Below, one piece after another: positions 1 through 7,871 of a DNA stretch of 64,000 nucleotides. Every line of letters starts with the position of its first letter. Positions within the stretch are counted from its first letter, which is position 1. The stretch lies in contig NZ_JARNTW010000016.1 of assembly GCF_029433105.1 (NCBI RefSeq), positions 62,001-126,000 of the forward strand, in the 5' to 3' direction. The position numbers were made by a program, and so were the translations under genes. The notes under the pieces are model-generated. The model saw only the letters and a list, made by a program, of their open reading frames with translations. It was not told the origin of the DNA and made no database searches. The stretch is from Runella sp. MFBS21. GTDB lineage: Bacteria > Bacteroidota > Bacteroidia > Cytophagales > Spirosomataceae.

Positions 1-1418
1 TAAATGTCTTTGTCGAATAGTCTAGAATCCTTCATAGCCCTATCTGCAAAGTAAAATCCAACCAGTAATAATATAGCGTTTGAAAACCAAGCTCCTATCG
101 GTACCACTACCAAGCCATCTTTCGCCCATTTATCACCTTGTAAAGTCAATACATAAGACAAGATAAAAAATAATACCGATACCAAAACCGGAATTCCAAA
201 GCCTCCTTTTTTGATAATAGCTCCCAAAGGTGCTCCCAATAAAAACATTACAAAGCACGAAACCGCTTGGGTATATTTATGGTGCATTTCCAAATCATAC
301 CGATACCATGCTTTGCCTTTTTCGCTAATGTAGGTTTTGTTACTTTCGGCATAAGATTTTACGTTTTGGGCTTGGTTTAGGGCAGTAGCTACAATCTGCT
401 CCTTCTCTGAAGCACTTATAATAGGCTTTTTCTTCAACAAAGAATCCACCCACTTTCCATACTTTGGGGCTGTTTGCTTAGGTAAAGTCTCTGCTCTGAA
501 GGCATAGCTAAAGTACTGTTTTGATTGGGTAAAAAGCCCATCCCTTGATTTTTTATACTCTTTTTTGAGCGAATCGGCTACTCTTCTCAATTCTACGGCG
601 TCTTTCATGTATTCATGGTACTGAAACTGTGTCTCATCGGTACGTTTTAGTCCAAAAGACTCCAAACTCACCACCATTTTATAATGCCCAAAATGAGAAC
701 GGGTAAATTGACGATTATCAGCTGAGGAATAAGCACCACCCGATTGCGCACTTTCGCTGTATTGATTGCCATTATAAAGCTCAAAAACGAGGTAGGCTTT
801 GTCATGAATGGTATACATCAATCCTGAATCCGCCAAAATCACCTCTCGGTTGCCCGCATTGTAGTCGTTGGTAGGGTGCCGATAAATGACCAGCCCCTTG
901 AGGCTTCGTTCGTTGGGCGCTGGAAATTTTTTATCTACTTTGATATTGTAGCCTGGCAAGTCGTTATAAAAAATCCCCTCTTTGATATTGAGGGTTGCTT
1001 TGGCGGTTTTGATATCATAAAGTAAGCTATACCCTTTAAGGTTAGCCCAAGGAGCGACTTCATTATTATACCAAAAAGAAAAAAGCGTAATACACATCAC
1101 TACAACCATCACAGAGCGCATAGCACGCCAAGTAGAAATCCCTGCGCTTTTGATGGCGGTCAGTTCAAAAAACTCCCCTAGATTTCCGAAGGTCATCAAC
1201 GACGAAAGCAAAACTGCCAAGGGCAGTGCAATAGGGATGGTAATTAGGCTAAAATAAGTTAATAATTTAACATAATTTATGAAATCAATGTCTTTTCCTA
1301 CAAGTTCGTTGAGATACTGAGAAATAAGACGCATCAAGAAAATGAAGACAACAATACACAGCGTCAACACAAACGGCCCTAAAAACGACCGTAAAACTAA
1401 CTTATCAATCTTTTTCAT
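1..1418 (-). CDS. LptF/LptG family permease (YjgP/YjgQ), C-terminus cut by window edge
   Basis: Inner-membrane permease subunit of the LptB2FG ABC exporter that extracts lipopolysaccharide and passes it to the periplasmic Lpt bridge. I translated the minus strand from the ATG at 1418 and found about 472 codons open to the window edge. It begins MKKIDKLVLRSFLGPFV, followed by an N-terminal membrane segment and the family-typical helix pair around SLMTFGNLGEFFELTAIKSAG. A long soluble periplasmic domain follows, and C-terminal membrane helices reappear after HHKYTQAVSCFVMFLLGAPLG. The YjgP/YjgQ assignment rests on this architecture and the conserved GELVALRA/GEFFELTA-type motif. F and G paralogues cannot be separated here. 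The last residues lie beyond base 1. The START-like gene is the next gene upstream on the same strand, 97 bases away. Confidence 0.88.
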   Translation of the reverse strand, partial: MKKIDKLVLRSFLGPFVLTLCIVVFIFLMRLISQYLNELVGKDIDFINYVKLLTYFSLITIPIALPLAVLLSSLMTFGNLGEFFELTAIKSAGISTWRAMRSVMVVVMCITLFSFWYNNEVAPWANLKGYSLLYDIKTAKATLNIKEGIFYNDLPGYNIKVDKKFPAPNERSLKGLVIYRHPTNDYNAGNREVILADSGLMYTIHDKAYLVFELYNGNQYSESAQSGGAYSSADNRQFTRSHFGHYKMVVSLESFGLKRTDETQFQYHEYMKDAVELRRVADSLKKEYKKSRDGLFTQSKQYFSYAFRAETLPKQTAPKYGKWVDSLLKKKPIISASEKEQIVATALNQAQNVKSYAESNKTYISEKGKAWYRYDLEMHHKYTQAVSCFVMFLLGAPLGAIIKKGGFGIPVLVSVLFFILSYVLTLQGDKWAKDGLVVVPIGAWFSNAILLLVGFYFADRAMKDSRLFDKDI

Positions 1419-1515
1419 GCATTCGACTTGGGCTGCTAATAGTCAGGCGTTAATGATTAATGAAATTTAATAAATAATTTGTTTCATCAATCAACTCATG
1501 ACTTCTACCCCTTCT

Positions 1516-1908
1516 TCAGCTTCCGACAATTTCCTTCAGACTTTCTATTAAACCACCCCAAAGGTCTTTTAGTTCTTCAGCATCAGCATTGAGTGAATAA
1601 TCCGTAATGCGTAAATAGGTAGAGCCTGTCAAATCACTAACATCTATTTTAAACTCGATGTAATTGTTGTCGCGATTACTCTCACTCGTATTAAGAAACT
1701 CAAATTTCACGCTTTTATTGAGTCGCAACGACGTTTGCTCTGCAATATGACTTTCCTTATCCCATACAAAGTCAAAGGTATGGTCAGGCCTAATATTGAC
1801 TTTATCACAAAACCATTGTGACAACCCCGATGCCGTACTCACATACGGAAATAGCATCTTAGGAGAAGCTCTAAGCTCGTATTCGTCGGTGTATTTGAAT
1901 TTTTGCAT
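1516..1908 (-). CDS. START-like (SRPBCC fold) domain protein
   Basis: A 130-residue soluble protein with no signal peptide. The sequence (MQKFKYTDEYELRASPKMLF, a central SGLSQWFCDKV and a C-terminal helix with LWGGLIESLKEIVG) fits the small Bacteroidota START-like/AHSA1-type SRPBCC family. In these helix-grip proteins a long C-terminal helix closes a hydrophobic pocket. Ligand and function are unknown. It lies upstream of the LptF/G gene on the same strand, so the two may be co-transcribed, but there is no direct evidence for a shared pathway. Confidence 0.75.
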   Translation of the reverse strand: MQKFKYTDEYELRASPKMLFPYVSTASGLSQWFCDKVNIRPDHTFDFVWDKESHIAEQTSLRLNKSVKFEFLNTSESNRDNNYIEFKIDVSDLTGSTYLRITDYSLNADAEELKDLWGGLIESLKEIVGS

Positions 1909-2042
1909 AGTATTTGGGTTTGGTTAATGGTTAGTATTATAGACTAGGGATAAAAACGTACAAATCAGTATCTTTACTTCATCCTTTCATCGCTCTTACG
2001 ATAGCGGCAAAATAGAAACTTCCTTTTATTATTCAAAATCTG

Positions 2043-2074
2043 TTTGCATAATAAAATTATTTATTCTACTTTTG
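2043..2074 (+). promoter_or_regulatory. Bacteroidota-type promoter of the tRNA gene
   Basis: A TTTG element at 2043-2046 and TACTTTTG at 2067-2074 are separated by 20 bases. This matches the primary sigma consensus of Bacteroidota (TTTG, 19-21 bases, TAnnTTTG). The tRNA begins 15 bases downstream of the -7 box. Confidence 0.7.
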
Positions 2075-2089
2075 CACCACCAAAACGAT

Positions 2090-2163
2090 GGCGGGGTAGC
2101 TCAGCTGGTTAGAGCGTAGGATTCATAACCCTAAGGTCGGCAGTTCGATCCTGCTCCCCGCTA
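2090..2163 (+). tRNA. tRNA with CAT anticodon (elongator Met, or Ile2)
   Basis: The 74-base cloverleaf was read by eye: acceptor GGCGGGG pairs with CCCCGCT, the D stem is GCTC/GAGC, the anticodon loop is TTCATAA, the T stem is GGCAG/CTGCT with loop TTCGATC, and the discriminator is A. CCA is not encoded. The C11-G24 pair argues against an initiator tRNA. G1-U72 is a wobble and position 31-39 is an A-C mismatch. A CAT anticodon could be elongator Met or lysidine-modified Ile2, which sequence reading alone does not settle. Confidence 0.92.
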
Positions 2164-2176
2164 CACTGATTAATAG

Positions 2177-2209
2177 GCCGTTACGAAGACTTTTCGTAGC
2201 GGCTTTTTT
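2177..2209 (+). terminator. Rho-independent terminator of the tRNA
   Basis: An 11-bp stem, GCCGTTACGAA with TTCGTAGCGGC (one G-U pair), has a 5-base loop and is followed by a T-rich run. It lies 14 bases after the tRNA. Confidence 0.8.
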
Positions 2210-2571
2210 ATTTGCTACAACATAAGTACAAACAAAGGCTCAAGAGAATATCCCTTTTTGTCTACTTTTGCCTTGTTAAACTATCTAAAAAATTTTAGGT
2301 TTTCTTCGCTTTCATTACTACCGCCAAGCAATTATTTATGCAACTGATAGGCTATTTTATCAGGCTTAACCACTTATCTATTAAAAGTTCGGAGTCCAAT
2401 TAAAGATTTTTTAGAGAATGTAAATGGCAGAATCTTGGGCTTTGGAAACAGACACTTAGAAATTGACTCCTCTCCCTATTCGTTCTTTCCTTATTTTAAT
2501 CAATTTGAGAACATCTAAAATATTAATCCAGGCAAGACAAATACTCAAACTATTGTAAAACAAACACTTAA
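2210..2571. other. Gene-poor stretch with promoter-like box; possible small RNA or decayed gene
   Basis: No open frame of useful length. A perfect -7 box (TACTTTTG) lies at 2263-2270 on the plus strand, without a clear -33 element. Two short plus-strand fragments read like protein but sit in different frames: MQLIGYFIRLNHLSIKSS from 2338, and a frame ending in SSPYSFFPYFNQFENI with its stop near 2518. They could be remains of one frameshifted gene. Alternatively the span from the -7 box to the hairpin at 2572-2616 could be a non-coding transcript of about 340 bases. I recognise no known RNA family. Confidence 0.35.
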
Positions 2572-2616
2572 CAACAAAAAGCAGTTACAACTTCTAGTCG
2601 TAACTGCTTTTTGTTG
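2572..2616. terminator. Perfect 17-bp hairpin, likely bidirectional terminator
   Basis: CAACAAAAAGCAGTTAC at 2572-2588 is exactly complementary to 2600-2616, with an 11-base loop. The A-run and T-run flanks give a U-tract in either direction. It lies about 140 bases beyond the last minus-strand gene of the polysaccharide locus and would end that operon. It would also end any plus-strand transcript from the box at 2263. Confidence 0.75.
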
Positions 2617-2754
2617 AAAATGGCGATGTACGAAATCAACTGAAGGTACAAAGACTCTCTCTTTTCTTTCTGTCACTATCTTCGATCATACGTTATCTTT
2701 TTTTAGCAATCACGTCTATTGTGACCTAATTCTCACCCAAAGTTGTATTGTTTA

Positions 2755-4137
2755 TCACTCCACCGACCACTTTACCTCCGCCCATTTTACGTCTTGAGGT
2801 AGTATATTTTTTTGAGCAGCTAATGCCGCTACTCGCCCTGCGCCTTGTCCCATAATGGCGGCATTGCCCGTAACTCGGTAGCTCGAATGCGCCACAAAGT
2901 CGCCACTGATACATCTGCCTGCCATCATCAATCCCTGCACATCTTTGGCAATCAACGCCCGAATCGGAATATCATAGGGTTTGATGTTGGTACCTCTGTT
3001 GTAAGCTCCCGCTTCGTCTTCTTTTTTCACCGAATGAACATCCACTCCGAACGTGACTCGACAAACGGCATCTTCGAAACGTGCGCCTTTTATCAAATCC
3101 AAGCGCGAAACGGTATATAAACCATGAATACGGCGGCTTTCCCGAACCCCAATCTGAGCACCTGTAGCAACCACTTTCAGATTGGTCCACGGTCCCCCGA
3201 GTGACTGCAAACTATGAATAATCTTGTGGACTTCGGCTCGTCCTTTCAATGTGGCCTCGGTTACCTGACGAGCATCGGTTCCCAAATAACCGTATTCGTG
3301 GTTGGCCATGAGCATATGTAAATCCTCATAAATAGGAAACAAACTGGGACGTGTATAGGAAGGCTTATGACCACCTTTAATAATTGCCTCCTCTAACCGT
3401 TTTTTGGAACGTGAGCCTATTTTACTGTCTTCTTCATCTCGGATAAACTCCTTTATTTCAGCATAATGAACACCCGTAATCAGACAAAGCATACTCATGG
3501 GTTGACCTTGCCCTGCGCTATCGCCATAGTCAAAATTGCAACCCGCACGGGCAGCCAAATCGCCGTCGCCTGTACAGTCAATAAAAACTTTTCCTGCCCA
3601 TGCTTCACGGCCTGATTTAGATTCGGTAACGACGTGCGTTAATCTCCCGTTTTTTTGTGACGTAGCTACAATTCGGGTAAAAAGCCGTATCGTAACCCCT
3701 GCCTGTAGGCACAATTCTTCCAATAGGATTTTCATCTGTTCGGCATCAAACGAAAACGAATTACCCGTGGGAATGGTCGCACTACCTTTGCGCTCACGAA
3801 GTTTATCTTTGATTTCAGCGACCAGCCCACCTTTGTTTTTGTTGTCGATAATCCACGTCAAACAGCCTGATGTCCAGACTCCTCCCAAACAACCATGCAC
3901 TTCCAACAGCAAGGTTTTGGCCCCCGTACGCCCTGCTTCAATGGCTGCTGCTACTCCCGCAGGTCCTGCCCCACACACAATGACATCGTAGCTATCGACC
4001 ACGGGTATATCGCGGGCGGGCTCACTCAAACTGCCTGCCATTACATTCGGTGCGGTCGTCTGACCCAATGCCGTCAAAGGAAGTGAGGCCGAAGCAGCCC
4101 CCGCTAATGTTGCTGATAAAAAATCTCTTCTTTGCAT
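2755..4137 (-). CDS. Exported FAD-dependent oxidoreductase (FAD_oxidored family)
   Basis: A 460-residue flavoprotein. A twin-arginine signal is visible (QRRDFLSATLAGAASASLPLTALGQ region, residues 2-26), implying folded export with the cofactor bound. A Rossmann dinucleotide motif, GAGPAG, sits at residues 56-61, followed by the ribose-binding acidic residue of LLLE. A central DCTGDGDLAARAG motif and C-terminal GRCISGDFVAHSSYRV/GQGAGRVAA match the FAD_oxidored (PF12831-type) family. The substrate is unknown. It is the last gene of the polysaccharide locus, 12 bases after the GH28 gene, so oxidation of a released sugar or its aglycone is a reasonable guess. Confidence 0.82.
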   Translation of the reverse strand: MQRRDFLSATLAGAASASLPLTALGQTTAPNVMAGSLSEPARDIPVVDSYDVIVCGAGPAGVAAAIEAGRTGAKTLLLEVHGCLGGVWTSGCLTWIIDNKNKGGLVAEIKDKLRERKGSATIPTGNSFSFDAEQMKILLEELCLQAGVTIRLFTRIVATSQKNGRLTHVVTESKSGREAWAGKVFIDCTGDGDLAARAGCNFDYGDSAGQGQPMSMLCLITGVHYAEIKEFIRDEEDSKIGSRSKKRLEEAIIKGGHKPSYTRPSLFPIYEDLHMLMANHEYGYLGTDARQVTEATLKGRAEVHKIIHSLQSLGGPWTNLKVVATGAQIGVRESRRIHGLYTVSRLDLIKGARFEDAVCRVTFGVDVHSVKKEDEAGAYNRGTNIKPYDIPIRALIAKDVQGLMMAGRCISGDFVAHSSYRVTGNAAIMGQGAGRVAALAAQKNILPQDVKWAEVKWSVE

Positions 4138-4149
4138 AACTCAAGACAT

Positions 4150-5496
4150 TTAATCGTTCGTTTTTAGATTGACAAATTCAGCCTTGTTTCCCTTACCTAT
4201 GTAATCAAATTTAATATTACGAATTTGCACAAATCCAATAGGTTTAGCAGGTACGCCCACTAACCACCACCCATAATCACGGGCAGAATGAACTTGAATA
4301 TTTTCGAGTGTAATCTGGTCAAAATCAGGCGGAAAATTGCCACCCCGATAACTGTGATAATCCATTTGCATTCGAATCGCGGCCTGACGACAGCTATCAA
4401 TCATGATATTTCGTACCCACAGTTTACGGACAAATCCTCCTCGGTCGAGATTAGCTTTGAGCGTAAGACCCAAGTTGGCTGTTGGAATCCTACAGTCATC
4501 GACCCAGACATTCTCGACCCCTCCCGACATCTCCGACCCGATGCAAAATCCGTTGGCAATACGCGACCGAAGGGTACATTTCCGGACCACTATATTGCGC
4601 GAACCTTTCCGACTCCAGGCATCCTGGTCGCGTCCTGCTTTGATAGAAATAGGGTCGTCGTCGGTGTTTATATCGCAATTTTCAATCAGTACGTCCTCGC
4701 ACGAATCTGGGTCGATGCCATCGTCGTTGGTAGTGCCGTGATGAATGGTCAGGTTACGAATCGTGATGTTTTTGGAGAAAACAGGGTGAATCGTCCAGAA
4801 GGGGCTTTGCTGTGCCGTAAATCCTTCCAACAAAATTCCTTCACAATCGTAAAACTCCAGCAACGTAGGCCGTAATTTGTACCCTTCCCCAAATACACGT
4901 TGTGATTCTGGAACACCCGTTTCGCCCATTTTTCGCAAAATGGTTTTAGCCTTTTCCTGGTCATCGCCGTTGGGTTGTTTTTTCCAGACAAACCAGAATT
5001 TGTCGGCTTGCCCGTCGAAGATTCCCTTGCCCGTAATGGCCAGATTTTTTTGTCCATTGGCATAAACCAACGGCGAATAGTTATAACAAACGGTGCCTTC
5101 CCAACGTACTTTGACAAGAGGCAGGTAATCGGCAGGATTGGTGCCAAAACGAATAATTGCTTCCTCCGAAAGATGCAGATTGACGTTTGACAGCATCCTG
5201 ATAGGGCCGTTGCAAACATACTCTCCTTTGGAAACAGTCACCCGTCCTCCGCCCGTTTTGTGGCAGGCTTCAATGGTTTGATTGACCGCCTGCTGGAAAG
5301 AGTGGCCTTGTTTAACCTGTACTTTAAATTCCTTCTTGGGAAAAATGGGTGGCTTAATGTGGGACAAAACAGCTGCTATCTGCTGATTAAACAAATCAGA
5401 ATTACGGGAAAACTCCTGAGCATGTAGGGGTATAGGCACAGGAAATAATTCTGACAACCAAAATGTTACCACAAAATAAATCAATGATATATTCAA
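4150..5496 (-). CDS. Glycoside hydrolase family 28 (polygalacturonase-like)
   Basis: A 448-residue exported enzyme with an N-terminal signal ending near LHAQ (residue 27). The parallel beta-helix signature of GH28 is present: NDDGIDPDS at residues 257-265, NTDDD followed by ISIKAGRD at 277-290, and IGSEMSGGV at 319-327. These supply the clustered acidic residues of the inverting GH28 active site. The family cleaves alpha-1,4-galacturonosyl or related rhamnogalacturonan/xylogalacturonan linkages. Within the locus this is the clearest evidence for a pectic substrate. It sits between the FAD oxidoreductase and an acetyl-esterase-like gene on the same strand. Exact linkage specificity is not inferable. 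Confidence 0.88.
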   Translation of the reverse strand: MNISLIYFVVTFWLSELFPVPIPLHAQEFSRNSDLFNQQIAAVLSHIKPPIFPKKEFKVQVKQGHSFQQAVNQTIEACHKTGGGRVTVSKGEYVCNGPIRMLSNVNLHLSEEAIIRFGTNPADYLPLVKVRWEGTVCYNYSPLVYANGQKNLAITGKGIFDGQADKFWFVWKKQPNGDDQEKAKTILRKMGETGVPESQRVFGEGYKLRPTLLEFYDCEGILLEGFTAQQSPFWTIHPVFSKNITIRNLTIHHGTTNDDGIDPDSCEDVLIENCDINTDDDPISIKAGRDQDAWSRKGSRNIVVRKCTLRSRIANGFCIGSEMSGGVENVWVDDCRIPTANLGLTLKANLDRGGFVRKLWVRNIMIDSCRQAAIRMQMDYHSYRGGNFPPDFDQITLENIQVHSARDYGWWLVGVPAKPIGFVQIRNIKFDYIGKGNKAEFVNLKTND

Positions 5497-5554
5497 GTAA
5501 GTAAGAATAAAGATTACATGTGATTTAGCACTTATTCAAAAAACATCTCTCTTT

Positions 5555-7663
5555 TCAGTTATCCTGCTTAATCCACTCCAGCAAAATTTCGTTGTTAGGA
5601 GATAAACGTAGATGCTTGGCTCCAGAAGGATACCCTTTTTCCTGCTCCGACGCGGTAAGCGGTTGACCCGCCCCATTTAGCACCCCCGAAATCAATACCT
5701 GACGAGGCGAAAGAGCCGCTACCAAATCGGGCAAATCGTAGGTTGAAATGGCTCCCGAAACGACAGAAGGTATGTAGCGAGGCAAATATTGTTCATGCTC
5801 GGTCAATGAGCGATAGGTACCTAAACCATTCACCAACGCAACTCGACTCAACGAAGGTATCATCATAGCAGCATGAAGTAAATCAGGGACAAATGTCCCA
5901 ACTCCAACGCCTGACATTCTGGTATTTGGTACTTTTGTCTTGATAAACTCCGTTATCAGTTGAATCTCCTCCATGCGAATAGCAACCAGACTTTTTTTGG
6001 TCAAAATCCCCATATACCACAAATTCAGCGATGTGCTGTCGATGTACGAATCTCCTCCCGACAAATAGCCATTGGCAAGTTCTCCTGCACCACTCAAATC
6101 AGGTACTACTACGTGATAACCTGCTTGAGCAAGTTGCTCGCCTTGGCCGTTCTTTTTAGCAATGTCGGCTTTGCCTTTTGAAGAAATATACAACACCGTT
6201 TTATTTGATTGGGCGTGGGGTCGAAGCCATAAAACCGGCAAATAGTAAGCACCAGGCCCTTTCACGAGGTACTTTTCAAGGTCGTAACCTTCTTTCGGAA
6301 ATTTTCCCGAAAAAACAACTTCCTCCAACATAGGTGCCGTATAGCCCGTTAATAAAATGAGCTGCTGACTTAAATTCTTCGGATTGATTTTTGGTTTACT
6401 GTCATTTACCCTTTTTTGTGTCAAAGTAAACAGCGTTTCTCCTTTCAGGGACGTGTATACGTTGCCAGTAGGCGTTATTTTCAGTTCTTCTTCAGTAAAT
6501 GGCACAATCTTTTCATCGATGTGTGAACCAGGGTTTTGAAGGTGTTTTTGGAAAAAAGCATAGGTTGCTTCTCGGTTTTTGGGCGTGGAAGCGTGGGGAG
6601 CATCATCTTCAACTTTATCAAGATTGACTTCTGCCCCAAAGGCTTTGAAAGACTTTTTGGCTTCGTCATACAACTCTCTCGCACCGTCAATGCTGAACAT
6701 ATCACGCGTAGTTGTCACCATTAAAGTAGGACGAGGAGCACGAACCTCCACTAAATCTCCCAAATCCAACCCTTTGGCCAGCATACCTGCCAGTATTTGT
6801 TCGGCATCTTGTGGGCCATTGGATTTCAGCAGCTTATCATACGTAGTTAAGTAGCATTCAGGTGCTGCAACCGCAATACGTGAATCCATAGCCGCGATAT
6901 ACGCACTTTGTGTCCCCCCTCCCGAACGTCCTGTAATACCAATGCGTTTGGCATCAATTTCGGGACGCGTCAACAGATAATCCACTGCCCGAATACCGTC
7001 CCAAATAAAATACATCGCGGGAGATATTCCCGCCACAAACGATTGCGCTCCAGGATACGAATGTTCTAAAGTTGGTTTGAGATTACCAAATCGTTTTGGC
7101 TCATTCGTTTTGGCATATTGAATACGTTCTCCCTGTCCAATGGGGTCAAATGCAAGTACAGCAAAGCCTTTTTGGACGTAATTGAGTATCATTTGTTGAT
7201 AAACACTAGTCCGAAAAGCAGTAGCTCCGTGTCCGCTACAGAAAACAATAGCAGGGAGATTTTTACGTTCACGAGCGGGTAAAAACAAAGCCGCCGTTAC
7301 AAAATAATTGGGCATAGACTCAAAATAGAACTTTTCGACGGTGATGCCATTTCGTTCTATTTTTCCCGTAATGACAGGATTGAGGGGCGTTTTTTCGGGG
7401 AACGCCCCCACCGCTTCCTGTAATTTCTGACGAACAAAAGCCTGTCTTTTTTGCCAATCCTGAGGGTTTTTTAGTGCTTGCACGGCCTTTTTTCGTTGAT
7501 TCAACTGCGCAAAAGCTTGGTCACACAAATGATGGTACAACGCCATCGGTTGAGCACCATAGTACTTCCAATAAGGGAGTACGGCCAATTCATCTTGGGC
7601 TTGCGATACCGTTGTCAGGAACAGAAGAATACCCGTTAGAATAGTAAAAGACTTCAATTTCAT
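5555..7663 (-). CDS. Tandem alpha/beta-hydrolase, acetyl xylan esterase-like
   Basis: A 702-residue secreted protein with a signal peptide MKLKSFTILTGILLFLTTVSQA. The first hydrolase domain carries GRSGGG (nucleophile Ser247), a late-strand Asp321 in TTRDMF and His357 in DDAPHAST, a complete triad resembling acetyl xylan esterase/AXE1-type enzymes. A second hydrolase-like domain fills the C-terminal part, but its nucleophile-elbow position (GVGVGTF) has no serine, so it is probably non-catalytic. The protein at 9854-12106 is a full-length paralogue. Likely role: removing acetyl groups from the locus glycan so that the GH28 and lyase can act. Substrate is inferred from context only. Confidence 0.8.
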   Translation of the reverse strand: MKLKSFTILTGILLFLTTVSQAQDELAVLPYWKYYGAQPMALYHHLCDQAFAQLNQRKKAVQALKNPQDWQKRQAFVRQKLQEAVGAFPEKTPLNPVITGKIERNGITVEKFYFESMPNYFVTAALFLPARERKNLPAIVFCSGHGATAFRTSVYQQMILNYVQKGFAVLAFDPIGQGERIQYAKTNEPKRFGNLKPTLEHSYPGAQSFVAGISPAMYFIWDGIRAVDYLLTRPEIDAKRIGITGRSGGGTQSAYIAAMDSRIAVAAPECYLTTYDKLLKSNGPQDAEQILAGMLAKGLDLGDLVEVRAPRPTLMVTTTRDMFSIDGARELYDEAKKSFKAFGAEVNLDKVEDDAPHASTPKNREATYAFFQKHLQNPGSHIDEKIVPFTEEELKITPTGNVYTSLKGETLFTLTQKRVNDSKPKINPKNLSQQLILLTGYTAPMLEEVVFSGKFPKEGYDLEKYLVKGPGAYYLPVLWLRPHAQSNKTVLYISSKGKADIAKKNGQGEQLAQAGYHVVVPDLSGAGELANGYLSGGDSYIDSTSLNLWYMGILTKKSLVAIRMEEIQLITEFIKTKVPNTRMSGVGVGTFVPDLLHAAMMIPSLSRVALVNGLGTYRSLTEHEQYLPRYIPSVVSGAISTYDLPDLVAALSPRQVLISGVLNGAGQPLTASEQEKGYPSGAKHLRLSPNNEILLEWIKQDN

Positions 7664-7871
7664 ACTTCATAATTCGTTTATAATCAAATTCTTATTCTAC
7701 TTTTTTGATTGGCCACCTATCGGTTCTAAACGGCAAAAGCGGCAATTCTTTAAGTGCATTGGCCACTCGTACAACCCCTTTATTCCCTTTTAGCTTTACA
7801 GATTAAAAGTACACATTGTACGAATTAAGTCTCTCGTTTTCAGACCGTTTTTTAGCATCATAAAGGCAAAC

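Noticed and set aside
2090-2163. Initiator tRNA-fMet
   Set aside because: C11-G24 and a G1-U72 pair do not fit an initiator, although the GG..CC anticodon stem partly resembles one.
7709-7766. Repeated ATTGGCCAC in the gap before the 7663 gene
   Set aside because: Nine bases, no further structure, could be chance.
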